From NCBI GenBank assembly GCA_026645575.1, contig JAPKMW010000022.1, positions 61,275-125,274 of the forward strand: a DNA stretch of 64,000 nt, written 5' to 3'. The translations under genes were made by a program, and so were the position numbers. This document shows positions 25,276 through 34,176 of the stretch, one piece after another; the first letter of the stretch is position 1, and every line of letters begins with the position of its first letter. Below the pieces are notes generated by a model, which was given only the letters and a program-made list of their open reading frames with translations, was not told the origin of the DNA and made no database searches. This stretch comes from Caldilineaceae bacterium. Its GTDB lineage: Bacteria; Chloroflexota; Anaerolineae; Caldilineales; Caldilineaceae.

Positions 25276-26205
25276 ATGTTGCACACTACACAAATGACTA
25301 CCCGCCTACTGCAAGGAGACACCGATTTCTGGCGGGTACGCGATTTTTTGGTCGCGACTTACCCTGTTACACCACTGGGCTTGAACTGGGAGGTACGACG
25401 CTGGGATGGTTCCCGTTTTCATCATGCCACCGACGACTGGGCCGCACGGTGCGTCGGTCGCGTGCAATTGTGGGAAACGGCCAATGGTCAGCTTGTCGGG
25501 GTGGTGAACGCAGAAGGCGATGGCGATGCTCATCTACAAATCCACCCTGATTTTCGGGAGATCGAAGCGGCAATGGTCGCTTGGGCCGAGGCGCATCTAG
25601 CTGTCGCGAATCCGGCAGGGCGCCGTCAGTTGGAGATCTTTGTCTACGACTATGATAGCCAACGCCAACAACTCCTGGCCCAGCGCGGCTATAGCCAGAT
25701 GAGCTATGGGGGCGCCGTGCGCCGGTTGCAGGTGGCGGCACATCAAGAAGCGCCAACCGCGTTGGCTACCGGTTATACACTGCGCACCACCGAACCGACG
25801 GACCTGGCTGATTGCCAACGGATCGCCGATCTGCTCAACGCCGCGTTTAACCGCGATTTTCACACGGCGATTGAGTTTCAAAACTTTACCCAACAGGCGC
25901 CCTGTTTCCACCCCGACCTTGATTTGGTCGCCGTGGCGCCGGACGGCTCCTTCGCCGCCTATGTCGGTATTGCCTATGAAGAAAGTAATCGGCACGCCGT
26001 CTTTGAACCGGTCTGCACCCATCCTGCCCATCGCCGGCATGGGTTGGCGCGCGGGTTGATGGTGGAAGGGCTGCACCGCCTCAAGGCATTGGGCGCCGTC
26101 GATGTCAGCGTCGATACGGGTGACATGATTCCGGCCAACCGACTCTATGACAGCATTGGCTTTACCGAGGTCTGCTTGGGCCATAGTTGGCGCAAGGAAT
26201 TTTAA
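25276..26205 (+). CDS. Double GNAT-domain acetyltransferase-like protein
   Basis: A 309-aa protein with two GCN5-like halves. The second has the acetyl-CoA loop in HPAHRRHGLARGLMVEGL (about residues 240-257) followed by V-D-T-G-D-M-I-P-A-N-x-L-Y-x-S-I-G-F, the standard motif B. The first half (residues 10-150) lacks a clear R-x-x-G-x-G/A loop and may be a regulatory or degenerate domain. AAGGAG is 15 nt from ATG 25276; ATG 25294 is an alternative. Substrate unknown. Confidence 0.83.
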   Translation: MLHTTQMTTRLLQGDTDFWRVRDFLVATYPVTPLGLNWEVRRWDGSRFHHATDDWAARCVGRVQLWETANGQLVGVVNAEGDGDAHLQIHPDFREIEAAMVAWAEAHLAVANPAGRRQLEIFVYDYDSQRQQLLAQRGYSQMSYGGAVRRLQVAAHQEAPTALATGYTLRTTEPTDLADCQRIADLLNAAFNRDFHTAIEFQNFTQQAPCFHPDLDLVAVAPDGSFAAYVGIAYEESNRHAVFEPVCTHPAHRRHGLARGLMVEGLHRLKALGAVDVSVDTGDMIPANRLYDSIGFTEVCLGHSWRKEF

Positions 26206-26229
26206 ATTCGGAATGCAAGGAATAATGTT

Positions 26230-27144
26230 ATGAAACCTTCAAAACTTGTGGTTGGCCTTTCGGTGTTGATAATGGTCTTGGCCTTGATCGCAGTTGCCGC
26301 CGGTTTTCTGTGGCCGGGGGAAGGCGCAGCGTTCACCTTTACGAATGTACGTGGACAGGCAGTGCAAATTCATGGCCGCGGGTTGTACCGGTATGACACC
26401 CTCTTTATGGCGGCCACCAATCGTGGCAATGATAGCATTGTGCTCCTGCTGTTCATCCCCTTGCTGGCCTACTCGACACTGCGCTATTGGCGTGGTTCTT
26501 TGCGCGGGGGCTTGCTGCTGCTGGGAACGCTGGTCTGCTTTTTCTATCTCTATTTCAGCTATGCGTTCGGCATTGCCTTCAACCCGCTCTTCCTGGTGTA
26601 TACGGCGCTCTATTCTGCCAGTCTCTTTGCCTTTGTCCTGCTGTTTACCTCATTTGATCGGCAGTTGCTGGCTGAACACTTTGCGCCTGATCTGCCCTAT
26701 CGCGCGATTGCCATCTTTATGTTCGTAAGCGGGTTAGCCACTGTGGCAATCTGGCTGCAATTACTGTGGCATGACTTGGCACAGAATCAGCTCTCCCCCC
26801 TGATTGGCATCTACAGCACAAAAATCACCGATGCCCTCGATTTCGGTCTCATTACCCCTGCCACCTTTATCGCCGGCCTGTTGATTCTGCGGCGCAATCC
26901 GTTGGGGTATCTGGTGGCTTTTTCTTTGCTGATCCTCGAAGTCATGTTGACGCCACTGCTTGTCGCCCAGACCAGCAGTCAATTGCTGGTTGGGATTACC
27001 TTTACGCCGGCGGAGATTATCGGGCCGATCATCGGCTTTGCTGTGCTTGGCCTCTTTGCGCTTTGGGTGTTGGTGATCCTGCTGCGTAAGATCACGGATA
27101 TGACGCCTAGCCAACCGCTGTCGATGCAGGCGGCTCATGCGTGA
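26230..27144 (+). CDS. Polytopic membrane protein of unknown function
   Basis: A 304-aa protein with about eight hydrophobic stretches. The first helix is signal-like; a loop with HGRGLYRYDTLFMAATNRGND follows, then helices to the end. The pattern resembles uncharacterised bacterial membrane proteins, but I cannot assign a family. AAGGAA precedes ATG 26230. Last gene of the plus-strand run that starts near 19 kb. Confidence 0.72.
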   Translation: MKPSKLVVGLSVLIMVLALIAVAAGFLWPGEGAAFTFTNVRGQAVQIHGRGLYRYDTLFMAATNRGNDSIVLLLFIPLLAYSTLRYWRGSLRGGLLLLGTLVCFFYLYFSYAFGIAFNPLFLVYTALYSASLFAFVLLFTSFDRQLLAEHFAPDLPYRAIAIFMFVSGLATVAIWLQLLWHDLAQNQLSPLIGIYSTKITDALDFGLITPATFIAGLLILRRNPLGYLVAFSLLILEVMLTPLLVAQTSSQLLVGITFTPAEIIGPIIGFAVLGLFALWVLVILLRKITDMTPSQPLSMQAAHA

Positions 27145-27541
27145 AGCAAAAAGATGTTTCTGCAAAATGAAGGTCTATGGGATTGAATCGATGATAACTC
27201 AGTAGATTTCTGTAAATTCTACACTAGTCAACTAGCTAGGTTCACAACCCCCTATGTATCCAGTGTGTGTAAGGGATTTTCTATTATATAGTATAACTAA
27301 TTCCCCATCATCTCACCTTGTTTCCAGGTCAATGGTAGTAGTGGTGTCAGTGTGAGAGAAGGAGGTGATGCCTTTGCTTGCCCTCAAAATTTTGCGCTCC
27401 TGATAGCATACTTTTTCCTCGTGTAACGACTTGTCTTTACCCAAAACTGTCGGCGTGACCTTTTCCGATCGATGAAATTGAGAGTCACCGTAGCGCTTTA
27501 CATCAAAGCAACCTTCAACGACATCTACAGGAGAAAAACCT
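27145..27541. other. Intergenic region, probable promoter of the dihaem peroxidase
   Basis: A 397-bp A+T-rich spacer with TATTATATAGTATAAC near 27282-27297 as the best -10-like stretch. No gene seen. Confidence 0.35.
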
Positions 27542-28963
27542 ATGAACGCCAAAAGATTTTTCGCCAGCGCGCTCTTGCTGGGCATCATGCTGCTGGTCAC
27601 GGCAACCGCCGATACGGCAACCGCCGACCCCATTCTCATGCCGCAAGAGCAGTTAGGCGAGTCAATTTTTGATGATCCAAATCTGTCGATCAACCGGAAT
27701 CAATCCTGCGCCGCCTGTCACCTTTCGGAAATTGGCGGGACCGGCCCTGATTCGGCCATTAATGCCGCTGGGGCTGTCTACGAGGGGTCAATTAGCGGTC
27801 GCTTCGGTGATCGCAAACCGCCCAGTTCCGCCTATACCACCCAAAGCCCAGTTCTCCATTTCAAGCTCCAGAAAGGCGAAGCCGTCTTTATTGGTGGCAA
27901 CTTCTGGGATGGACGGGCTACGGGTGAAAAGCTGGGGTCCCCCGCCGCCGACCAGGCGCAAGGCCCCTTCCTCAACCACGTTGAACAAGCGCTGCCCGAT
28001 AGCGCCTGTGTTGTTTATCGGGTGTGTAACCCGATTGACCCTGCGGCTTATCCAGTCAAGTTTGAAGATGTCTGGGGCGCCGGCGCCTGTTCGATTGCCT
28101 GGCCAGATGATATAGAGGACGTGTGTGAGCAAGAAGGGACAAGCGTGGCTCTGTCCGCAACCGAGCGAGCAAAGTCGGATACAGCCTATGATAAAATCGC
28201 CTTGTCCATTGTCGCGTATGAGGCTTCACCGGAGGTCAATGAATTTACCGCCAAGTTTGATGCGATCATGGCCAAGCAAGCCAAGCTGACCAAAGAAGAG
28301 AAGAATGGCCTTAACCTCTTCTTCGGCAAAGCGAAGTGCGCCAATTGTCACACGTTGGATCGATCAGGCAAAACAGCTTCACTCTTCACCGACTTCACTT
28401 ATGACAACCTGGGTGTCCCCAAGAACCCGGAAAACCCGATCTATGCTGTTAACCCCGCCTTCATTGACCTGGGCCTGGGCGGTTTCCTTGCCACGCGCGC
28501 AGATTATGCTCAGTATGCAGCGGAAAACAACGGCAAACAGAAGGTGCCGACCTTGCGCAATGTGGATCTGCGGCCCGATCCTAGTTTTGTCAAAGCCTAT
28601 ATGCACAATGGTTACTTCAAAACACTGGAAGGGGTTGTCCACTTCTACAACACGCGTGATCTTCTGCCCCGCTGCCCTGGTGACTATACCGAAGCCGCAG
28701 CGCTGGCTGCTGGATGTTGGCCTGCCCCGGAAGTGGCTGAGAACGTGAATACCACGGAATTGGGTAATTTGCGCCTGAGCCAACAAGAGGAAGCCGATCT
28801 GGTCGCCTTTATGAAAACCCTTTCCGACGGCTTTGCCTTGGCCCACAGCGCCGATGTAGAAGAGGGTTTTACCATCGACGACGTGCTGCAAGAGCTTGCA
28901 GCGGAAAGCGCTGCACCGGCGCACCAACTGTTCCTGCCGGTTGTTGTTGCTGTGTCGAAGTAG
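27542..28963 (+). CDS. MauG/cytochrome c peroxidase-like dihaem protein
   Basis: A 473-aa secreted protein. The signal peptide is FFASALLLGIMLLVTATA. Two haem c attachment motifs are present: C-A-A-C-H near residue 56 and C-A-N-C-H near residue 266, with the long spacing of the bacterial CcpA/MauG family. The central FWDGRA block and PTLRNVDLRPDPSFVKAYMHNG are typical. Such periplasmic enzymes reduce hydrogen peroxide or oxidise protein residues. The C-terminus is HQLFLPVVVAVSK, resembling the LYLPLI tail of the subtilase at 8650-10899. Confidence 0.9.
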   Translation: MNAKRFFASALLLGIMLLVTATADTATADPILMPQEQLGESIFDDPNLSINRNQSCAACHLSEIGGTGPDSAINAAGAVYEGSISGRFGDRKPPSSAYTTQSPVLHFKLQKGEAVFIGGNFWDGRATGEKLGSPAADQAQGPFLNHVEQALPDSACVVYRVCNPIDPAAYPVKFEDVWGAGACSIAWPDDIEDVCEQEGTSVALSATERAKSDTAYDKIALSIVAYEASPEVNEFTAKFDAIMAKQAKLTKEEKNGLNLFFGKAKCANCHTLDRSGKTASLFTDFTYDNLGVPKNPENPIYAVNPAFIDLGLGGFLATRADYAQYAAENNGKQKVPTLRNVDLRPDPSFVKAYMHNGYFKTLEGVVHFYNTRDLLPRCPGDYTEAAALAAGCWPAPEVAENVNTTELGNLRLSQQEEADLVAFMKTLSDGFALAHSADVEEGFTIDDVLQELAAESAAPAHQLFLPVVVAVSK

Positions 28964-29385
28964 TGTGTTGTGTGTTGTCCGGCAATTTGTGCAGCATAAT
29001 GTATACCTTTTTTGTCCCGTAGGGACGGCTGAGTTTAGAGGCGGCAAAAAGATTGCTTACCGCGAAACGCAATCGTCCCTACGGAACGGGTTTATTCATT
29101 GCGACGCCACACCATCACCGCAAATCACAGGATTAACGTCAGTTCGGTGTTGTGTGCATAGCTGCCCAATCCCGAACTCAGGTGATTAGCAAAATTTTTC
29201 TTCTGATGCGATTTACTCTGGCCGCAATCGCGAACGCCCAAAAAAACCTCCCCACCTAGCCAGCCGCGAAACTCTCTCTCTGGCTGATCTTTGTAAAAAA
29301 GCGCACTTGTACAATGGAAAGGGCGTAGCATTCCCCCACGGTTGCCAAGTTACAACGCGCGATCATCGCAGCAAAGGAGGCGGTC
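28964..29385. other. Intergenic region with repeats
   Basis: A 422-bp spacer carrying the dyad at 29017-29084. A minus-strand frame (29125-29331, ending SYAHNTELTLIL) looks like translated dispersed repeat and not a gene. Confidence 0.4.
29017..29084. repeat. CCGTAGGGACG dyad repeat
   Basis: CCGTAGGGACG and CGTCCCTACGG flank an inner inverted pair GATTGC/GCAATC. The left half, with the adjoining GGCTGA-TTTAG, recurs alone at 54357-54383. Confidence 0.6.
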
Positions 29386-30516
29386 ATGCCGGCGAACAGT
29401 ACAGTCTATGAAAGCGAATCCCCGGCGGCGACAACCTTGACAAACACGACGGCGACCCGTAGCCGGTATACCTTTTATATTCTGTTTGCCATCATGAGCC
29501 TACTCATGTTTTGGCTGGTGCGCACCTATTTAGGCGTCATTGCCTTTGCATTCGTGACGGTGCTTGTCCTCCGTCCGCTCTATATCCGCTTCTTGCGCTG
29601 GTGTAACGGCTGGGAAAAGCCGGCCATGAGCTTGACCCTGCTGGTGGGCTTGGCGCTGCCCCTGCTCTTATTGTGGAGTGTCGGGCGGATGGTGATCGCT
29701 CAGGCGCAAGAGTTTCTAGATTTGGTCCAACGCACCAATCAGCTCGAACTGTTGGCCGGCAGCATCACGACCTACTTGCAGCCGCTGCTTGCCTCCGATG
29801 ACCCCCTGGCGCTCGATCTGGTAACGCAACTACGTACCGTGCTGCTGACGCTGCTTAGTTGGCTGGCCGGTTCGCTAGTGACACTGGGCCTGTCGATCCC
29901 TATGCTGCTGACCGAACTCTTTGTCTACTTGATTTTGGTCGGCGCTCTGCTGCCCACCTATGAGCCATTTGTGCAATGGCTCAAGGGGTTGAGTCCGCTG
30001 GATGACGCGCTGGAGGATCTCTTCCTGCGCAAGATCAACGCCACCGTACAGTCGATGTTCGCCGGCATCTTTTTGATTGCCGTGGTGCAAGGGGCGGTGC
30101 TGGGCCTCTTTTTCTGGCTGGTCGATCTGCCTTATACGCCGCTCTGGACTTTGGTTTCGATCATTGCGGCCACCATGCCGCTGGGCGCTAGCATCGTTGC
30201 CATCCCGGCTGCGTTGGCCGAATTTCTGGCCGGTCACTATGGCGGCGGGGTGGTCATTCTACTTGGTTATTTTGCTGTGGTCTCGAATCTCGACCTGCTG
30301 ATCCGCTCCAAACTGGTTTCGCTGCAAACCTACGGCAGCTTTGCGCTCATGGTGCTTAGCTTGTTGGGGGGCTATCAATTGTTTGGGCTGTTTGGCGTCT
30401 TTTACGGCCCGATTCTGATGGTGCTCTTTTTAACCATGCTCGATGTCTATCAAACGCACTTTGCCCAAACGCCCGTCGCAACGCTGGATGAGGAACAAGG
30501 TGGAGAAGAGGAATGA
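29386..30516 (+). CDS. AI-2E family transporter (PerM-like), copy 1
   Basis: A 376-aa membrane protein. AAAGGAGG precedes ATG 29386. Organisation matches AI-2E/UPF0118: two N-terminal helices, a pair of helices, a long amphipathic cytoplasmic segment (residues ~105-160), then five helices including LVDLPYTPLWTLVSIIAATMPLGAS and LIRSKLVSLQ...LSLLGGYQLFGLFGVFYGPI, the conserved C-terminal block. Members export autoinducer-2 or act as Na+/H+ antiporters; the role is not fixed by sequence. Its stop overlaps the next start. Confidence 0.88.
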   Translation: MPANSTVYESESPAATTLTNTTATRSRYTFYILFAIMSLLMFWLVRTYLGVIAFAFVTVLVLRPLYIRFLRWCNGWEKPAMSLTLLVGLALPLLLLWSVGRMVIAQAQEFLDLVQRTNQLELLAGSITTYLQPLLASDDPLALDLVTQLRTVLLTLLSWLAGSLVTLGLSIPMLLTELFVYLILVGALLPTYEPFVQWLKGLSPLDDALEDLFLRKINATVQSMFAGIFLIAVVQGAVLGLFFWLVDLPYTPLWTLVSIIAATMPLGASIVAIPAALAEFLAGHYGGGVVILLGYFAVVSNLDLLIRSKLVSLQTYGSFALMVLSLLGGYQLFGLFGVFYGPILMVLFLTMLDVYQTHFAQTPVATLDEEQGGEEE

Positions 30517-31334
30517 TGATCATCAACTGGGATTTTGTCAAAGAGAAAACGCTCTGGTCATATGAGGATCTGATCAAGAAACTTGCGCAGACCCTCCGTT
30601 ATGACTTTGTGCAAATGCACTATAACCACACTATGGACGAGGCCAGTGATTATGTCAATGAAGTCCATGCCGGCTATCTCCAACACCGGGGCGATCGAGT
30701 CTGGCTCGATGGCTTGATCACCAACTTCACTTGGCTGAAACGGGCGGGGATTCAGAATTACCATGATCTGGTGCACCAGATCGCGAGCCGGGAAAAGTGC
30801 GAAGCCTTTCTGAAAGAAAGTGGCATGGGCTTCGCTGAATTGATCGAGACGCTCAACTACCTATTGCGTTGGGTGTTGCCCTTTCCGACGCCGATTCGGG
30901 AATTTTTTAACCCGGCTGATGCGAGCCAAATGCTTTATTTCCAGGCGCTCAAACAGCAACGGATCAGCAGCAGTTTAGATCTATTGACCCAAGGGCGCAC
31001 GGCTGCCCAGCGCGCCCAGTTGGCCGACGCGACCAGTATCCCGCTCGCCTTTCTGACGTCCCTGGTCCATCAAGCCGATCTGTCGCGTCTGGCCTATGTG
31101 CGGGGCAAAACCGTGCGCCATCTTTGCGGCGCCGGTTATGATACGCTGGATAAGTTAGCAAATGCCGATCCTGCGGAGATAAGCGTAGCGATGCACGCTT
31201 ATTTTACCGAGCAAGGCAAACAGTTTGCTGATTACAAGTCAGTCATTCCACTGGCCGCTTTGGTCGGCGGGGCGCAACGGTTGCCCAAGATTGTGGAGAT
31301 ATACCTACACGGCCATCGCCTTTGCCCAGGTTGA
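30513..31334 (+). CDS. DUF4332-like helix-hairpin-helix protein, C-terminus frameshifted
   Basis: A 273-aa cytosolic protein, start overlapping the AI-2E stop (ATGA). The second half, RISSSLDLLTQGRTAAQRAQ to AGYDTLDKLANADPAEI, has the tandem helix-hairpin-helix look of DUF4332. The last residues (YLHGHRLCPG) are out of character: a +1 shift near 31303 restores TYTAIAFAQVDELIAYL and KENSEVF up to a stop at 31375-31377. A recent one-base indel, or a sequencing error, is the simplest reading; the intact product would be about 287 aa. Confidence 0.7.
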   Translation: MMIINWDFVKEKTLWSYEDLIKKLAQTLRYDFVQMHYNHTMDEASDYVNEVHAGYLQHRGDRVWLDGLITNFTWLKRAGIQNYHDLVHQIASREKCEAFLKESGMGFAELIETLNYLLRWVLPFPTPIREFFNPADASQMLYFQALKQQRISSSLDLLTQGRTAAQRAQLADATSIPLAFLTSLVHQADLSRLAYVRGKTVRHLCGAGYDTLDKLANADPAEISVAMHAYFTEQGKQFADYKSVIPLAALVGGAQRLPKIVEIYLHGHRLCPG

Positions 31335-31429
31335 TGAGTTGATTGCTTATCTGAAGGAAAATTCGGAGGTATTTTAGTATCTAACGAGTGAAAAGCTTGA
31401 ACAACAGGCAAGTAGTTTAGTTTACACAG

Positions 31430-31478
31430 ATAGGGAGAAACACGGTTTTTGTGAAAAGTTATCTGTGTTTTTCCCTAT
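31430..31478. terminator. Probable bidirectional terminator
   Basis: ATAGGGAGAAACAC and GTGTTTTTCCCTAT pair with one mismatch between two convergent genes. T/A-rich arms provide a run of U on either strand. Confidence 0.5.
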
Positions 31479-31512
31479 TCGTGTTAACTTTTGGGGTTTT
31501 GGCTTGTCCGAA

Positions 31513-32295
31513 TTAGGCTTTGGTTCCCCACACCGAAAAGAGCGTATCATCTGGTTGGGCCGGTTCGTGGGTGAAGGCGCTGGTGAGGCGGATGTTGGTG
31601 AAACCGGCTTCCACAAAGATCTGCCTGGCTTGGGCTTGGGTATAGCCACGGGTGCCAGGGGAGCGGGTAAAGCGTTGGCTGACCACCACTTCGCCATTGC
31701 GGATGAGATCATAACGATGCTCGGTATGCTCCAGGTTGTTGACCAGATCATAGGTTGAGCGCGACCAGCGGCGGAGAATGGCGCCATCTTCCGGGCGCAC
31801 CACCTCGCGCATCCACTCTTCTCTAGCGGTGGGGCCAACTGGGCCGCCGGTCCAGAGTTGATAGAAGGAAATGACCAACGTCCCCCCTGGCAGTAGATGG
31901 TCAAAAAAGCTTTGCATGGCGGCGCGTACCTCGTGTGGTTCGATCAAGATCTGAATCGAGCCGGAGGGGACAAGGATGGTTTGGTAGCGCCGGGGCAGCG
32001 CCAGCGCCGTCATCGACTGTAGGTAGAGGGTTGGTTGCAGACCCAGTTTCGCCCCTTTCTGCCGGCAATAGTCAAGCATCTCCTGGGAATTATCAACGCC
32101 GTCAATATCAATGCCGTCAGCCAGGAAATCGAGGACCAGCCGTCCTGTTCCGCAGCCGACATCGAGAGCCGGTTGTCCTGCTTGGATCACCGCTTCTTTA
32201 TAGAAAAAGCGGTCTGCCCAGTGCGCGCTATCGCCCCGCAACAGATCCCAAAATTGTGCCATTATCCCGGTGTATTCGGTATTCACCGCTGCCAT
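31513..32295 (-). CDS. SAM-dependent class I methyltransferase
   Basis: A 260-aa protein. The start at 32295 (MAAVNTEYTG) has AGGA about 8 nt upstream; earlier in-frame starts would reach into a palindromic repeat. ALDVGCGTGRLVLDFLADG is motif I, IDGVDNSQEMLDYCR the ribose-binding acid, and LPGGTLVISF the post-motif. C-terminal GYTQAQARQIFVEAGF is common in small-molecule methyltransferases. A weak copy of the sigma-cluster promoter-like motif lies upstream (32410-32440). Confidence 0.87.
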   Translation of the reverse strand: MAAVNTEYTGIMAQFWDLLRGDSAHWADRFFYKEAVIQAGQPALDVGCGTGRLVLDFLADGIDIDGVDNSQEMLDYCRQKGAKLGLQPTLYLQSMTALALPRRYQTILVPSGSIQILIEPHEVRAAMQSFFDHLLPGGTLVISFYQLWTGGPVGPTAREEWMREVVRPEDGAILRRWSRSTYDLVNNLEHTEHRYDLIRNGEVVVSQRFTRSPGTRGYTQAQARQIFVEAGFTNIRLTSAFTHEPAQPDDTLFSVWGTKA

Positions 32296-32326
32296 ACCCC
32301 TTTTCCTTTTACTCATTGTTCGCAAG

Positions 32327-32385
32327 TTGGTTGGCTCGTTGGTTGAGCGGGTGCCCTGTAGGCGCGAAACCAACGAGCCAACCAA
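32327..32385. repeat. 18-bp perfect inverted repeat
   Basis: TTGGTTGGCTCGTTGGTT and its exact complement with a 23-nt loop, just upstream of the methyltransferase gene. Confidence 0.6.
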
Positions 32386-32409
32386 CCAACATTCAAACTG
32401 TTTGTTCTA

Positions 32410-32440
32410 AGAAAGAACCACACTTGTGTAAAAATCTTTC
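32410..32440 (-). promoter_or_regulatory. Weak third copy of the bipartite sigma-cluster motif
   Basis: On the minus strand: GAAAGATTTT, 10 nt, TGGTTCTTTCT. It matches 16 of 21 conserved positions of the motifs at 33347 and 39223 with the same spacer length, and points towards the methyltransferase gene. Confidence 0.35.
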
Positions 32441-32505
32441 AAAGGGAGTGTGCTTACAGTAATTGTTGCATTATCGGCATTATGTTACAATTTGGCATTA
32501 TTATT

Positions 32506-32550
32506 GACAAGACAAACCAGGTTTCAGTCAGAAACCTGGTTTGTCTTGTC
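32506..32550. repeat. 20-bp perfect inverted repeat, 5-nt loop
   Basis: GACAAGACAAACCAGGTTTC, AGTCA, then the exact complement. It lies in the sigma-factor upstream region; it may terminate antisense transcription or fold in the 5' leader. Confidence 0.6.
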
Positions 32551-32597
32551 CCCTGTTGCTGTTCACTAAACATTCTACCCAAAGTGAGAGCCTACCC

Positions 32598-33239
32598 GTG
32601 CAATCATCAGAACCCTGGCCGCAAGACAATAGTGAATGGGTGAAAGCCATGAGTGGTCAACTGGGCGCCGAGCGCCAACGCCAGAGCCACGAACTGTTGG
32701 GCAACTACCTTTATATTGTCGCCTTTAACTATTTGCGCCTCTACCAAGGCAATCTGCCCTTGCTCGCCAGCTTTGCCGACGAGGAGTGGGCGGCCCTGGC
32801 TGAAGAGTTTGTCCAAGATTTTTTGATCCGGTTGACCGTTAACCAGTACGCCCGGTTGCAGACCTACCGTGGCGAAGGCAGCTTTCAGAAGTGGTCAGCA
32901 GTCGGTCTCAAGCGTATCATCGACAAAGAGTTCAAAAAGAAAAGTTGGCATGAGCGCGAACGGCTGGATGACGAGGCGGAACGCCCCGAGTTTGCCAAAC
33001 CGCCCACCGCCATCGACCACCTACCTGAACAACTGGCGCTGGACCGCTGTTTGCAACATTTGTCCGACCGGGAGCGGCAGATCTTCCTGCGCCGGATCGA
33101 TCACGATGAAGATGCCCAAGTGGTTGCCAATGACTTGGGCACCAGCGCCAACGCCATCCACATCGCCCTCTCCCGTATCAAAAACAAACTGCGCCGCTGT
33201 CTGGAAGAACAGGGGATTGGAGGCCGGGCGGATGGGTGA
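32598..33239 (+). CDS. ECF-like RNA polymerase sigma factor
   Basis: A 213-aa sigma-70-type protein. GTG 32598 has GAGAG upstream; a longer frame reaches into a palindrome and is unlikely. Region 2: EEFVQDFLIRLTVNQYARLQ then TYRGEGSFQKWSAVGLKRIIDKEFKKK. Region 4: LPEQLALDRCLQHLSDRERQIF and ANDLGTSANAIHIALSRIKNKLR, a helix-turn-helix. No regions 1.1 or 3. It begins a cluster containing an unknown protein, a TPR-CHAT protein and a haem peroxidase; a shared 31-bp motif upstream of two of these suggests they are its targets. No classical anti-sigma gene is obvious. Confidence 0.87.
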   Translation: MQSSEPWPQDNSEWVKAMSGQLGAERQRQSHELLGNYLYIVAFNYLRLYQGNLPLLASFADEEWAALAEEFVQDFLIRLTVNQYARLQTYRGEGSFQKWSAVGLKRIIDKEFKKKSWHERERLDDEAERPEFAKPPTAIDHLPEQLALDRCLQHLSDRERQIFLRRIDHDEDAQVVANDLGTSANAIHIALSRIKNKLRRCLEEQGIGGRADG

Positions 33240-33274
33240 CTGGGGAGCGCTTCCTCGCGCGGCGCGCCCATCTT

Positions 33275-33333
33275 GCGCTTGGCGAGTCCGTGACTTGCCC
33301 CAACCAGTTGCGCGTCATGGACTCGCCAAGCGC
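33275..33333. repeat. 20-bp inverted repeat
   Basis: GCGCTTGGCGAGTCCGTGAC and GTCATGGACTCGCCAAGCGC with one mismatch and a 19-nt loop, directly behind the sigma gene. Confidence 0.55.
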
Positions 33334-33346
33334 GGTTGCGGCAACC

Positions 33347-33377
33347 GAAAGGTTTTGGATCGGCAAGGGTTCTATAG
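33347..33377 (+). promoter_or_regulatory. Bipartite promoter-like motif A
   Basis: GAAAGGTTTT, 10-nt spacer, GGGTTCTATAG, 31 nt upstream of the 255-aa gene start. The same two boxes with the same spacing precede the haem peroxidase gene (39223-39253, minus strand), while the spacers differ. Likely target of the neighbouring ECF-like sigma factor. Confidence 0.65.
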
Positions 33378-33408
33378 AAAGTAAGATAGTAAAGGGGTGA
33401 GAAAAATC

Positions 33409-34176
33409 GTGTCAAGGTCGATACATAAGCGGATGCAGGAACTGTTAGGTGATGCTGCCGCGCCGGATCTTTCCGCCGAGCAACTCGACAGGGAAACGTT
33501 GCTGGTCTACATTGAAGCGGAACTTGGCGGGCGTGATGCGGCAAAGGTGCATCCACAGACGGCACTAGCGTTGGCCGCGTCAGCGCTGTGGCGACAGGAG
33601 TATGAAGCGCTGAAGGCGTTTCTGGCTTGGGAAGCGCAAGGGCCGTTGGCGCAACCGCCCCGTCCACCCCGCTTTGATTTCTCCTATTTACCAGCGCCCA
33701 CACCGGTGGCTGCGCCGACGACCGCGTTGCTGCCCGAACCTTCCTGGTATTGGGCGCCACTGGGTTATCTGGTGGTGGATCTGGCCAACGCGGTGGCGCG
33801 TCTCTTGCAACCGCCCCAACGGCAATCGGCCTATAGCTTTGTGCGTGCCGGCCAGGGAGGGCAGAACGAAGTTCACTTTACGCTGGAAAACCAGCTTGAC
33901 GACCTGAATGTACGGCTCACCATTGCGCGTGAGTCGGCAACCGGCGACCAGTGCCAGGTGATTGTCGAGGCCGAGATCCCCAGCCGTGGGGGGTGGCCCA
34001 ACCTGGCCGATACGATTGTCAATCTCAAACAGGCCGACACCGTGGTGCAGAGTCGCCTGACCGATGACTTTGGCAAGGTGGTTTTTTCGGCGGTGGCCCT
34101 TACACAACTAGCGGGGTTGCAGGTGGAAGTGCTTCCAGGCTTGCCGCCGGTAGATCCGGATCACCAATCAGGGTAA
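33409..34176 (+). CDS. Unknown protein of the sigma/CHAT cluster
   Basis: A 255-aa protein. GTG 33409 has AAAGGGG upstream at 11 nt; GTG 33397 is an alternative. Residues 20-75 are a helical segment (LDRETLLVYIEAELGGRDAA, then ALAASALWRQEYEALKAF) resembling the start of zinc-less anti-sigma or adaptor proteins; a Pro-rich linker follows; residues ~145-250 form a beta-rich domain (VHFTLENQLDDLNVRLTI, GKVVFSAVALTQLAGLQVEV) like carboxypeptidase-regulatory/Ig folds. No transmembrane helix is clear. It could be an anti-sigma or scaffold; this is inference. Its 3' end overlaps the CHAT gene by 77 bp tail to tail. Confidence 0.72.
   Translation: MSRSIHKRMQELLGDAAAPDLSAEQLDRETLLVYIEAELGGRDAAKVHPQTALALAASALWRQEYEALKAFLAWEAQGPLAQPPRPPRFDFSYLPAPTPVAAPTTALLPEPSWYWAPLGYLVVDLANAVARLLQPPQRQSAYSFVRAGQGGQNEVHFTLENQLDDLNVRLTIARESATGDQCQVIVEAEIPSRGGWPNLADTIVNLKQADTVVQSRLTDDFGKVVFSAVALTQLAGLQVEVLPGLPPVDPDHQSG

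Noticed and set aside
29125..29331. 68-codon minus-strand frame ending NTELTLIL
   Set aside because: Appears to be translated dispersed repeat; no ribosome site or domain.
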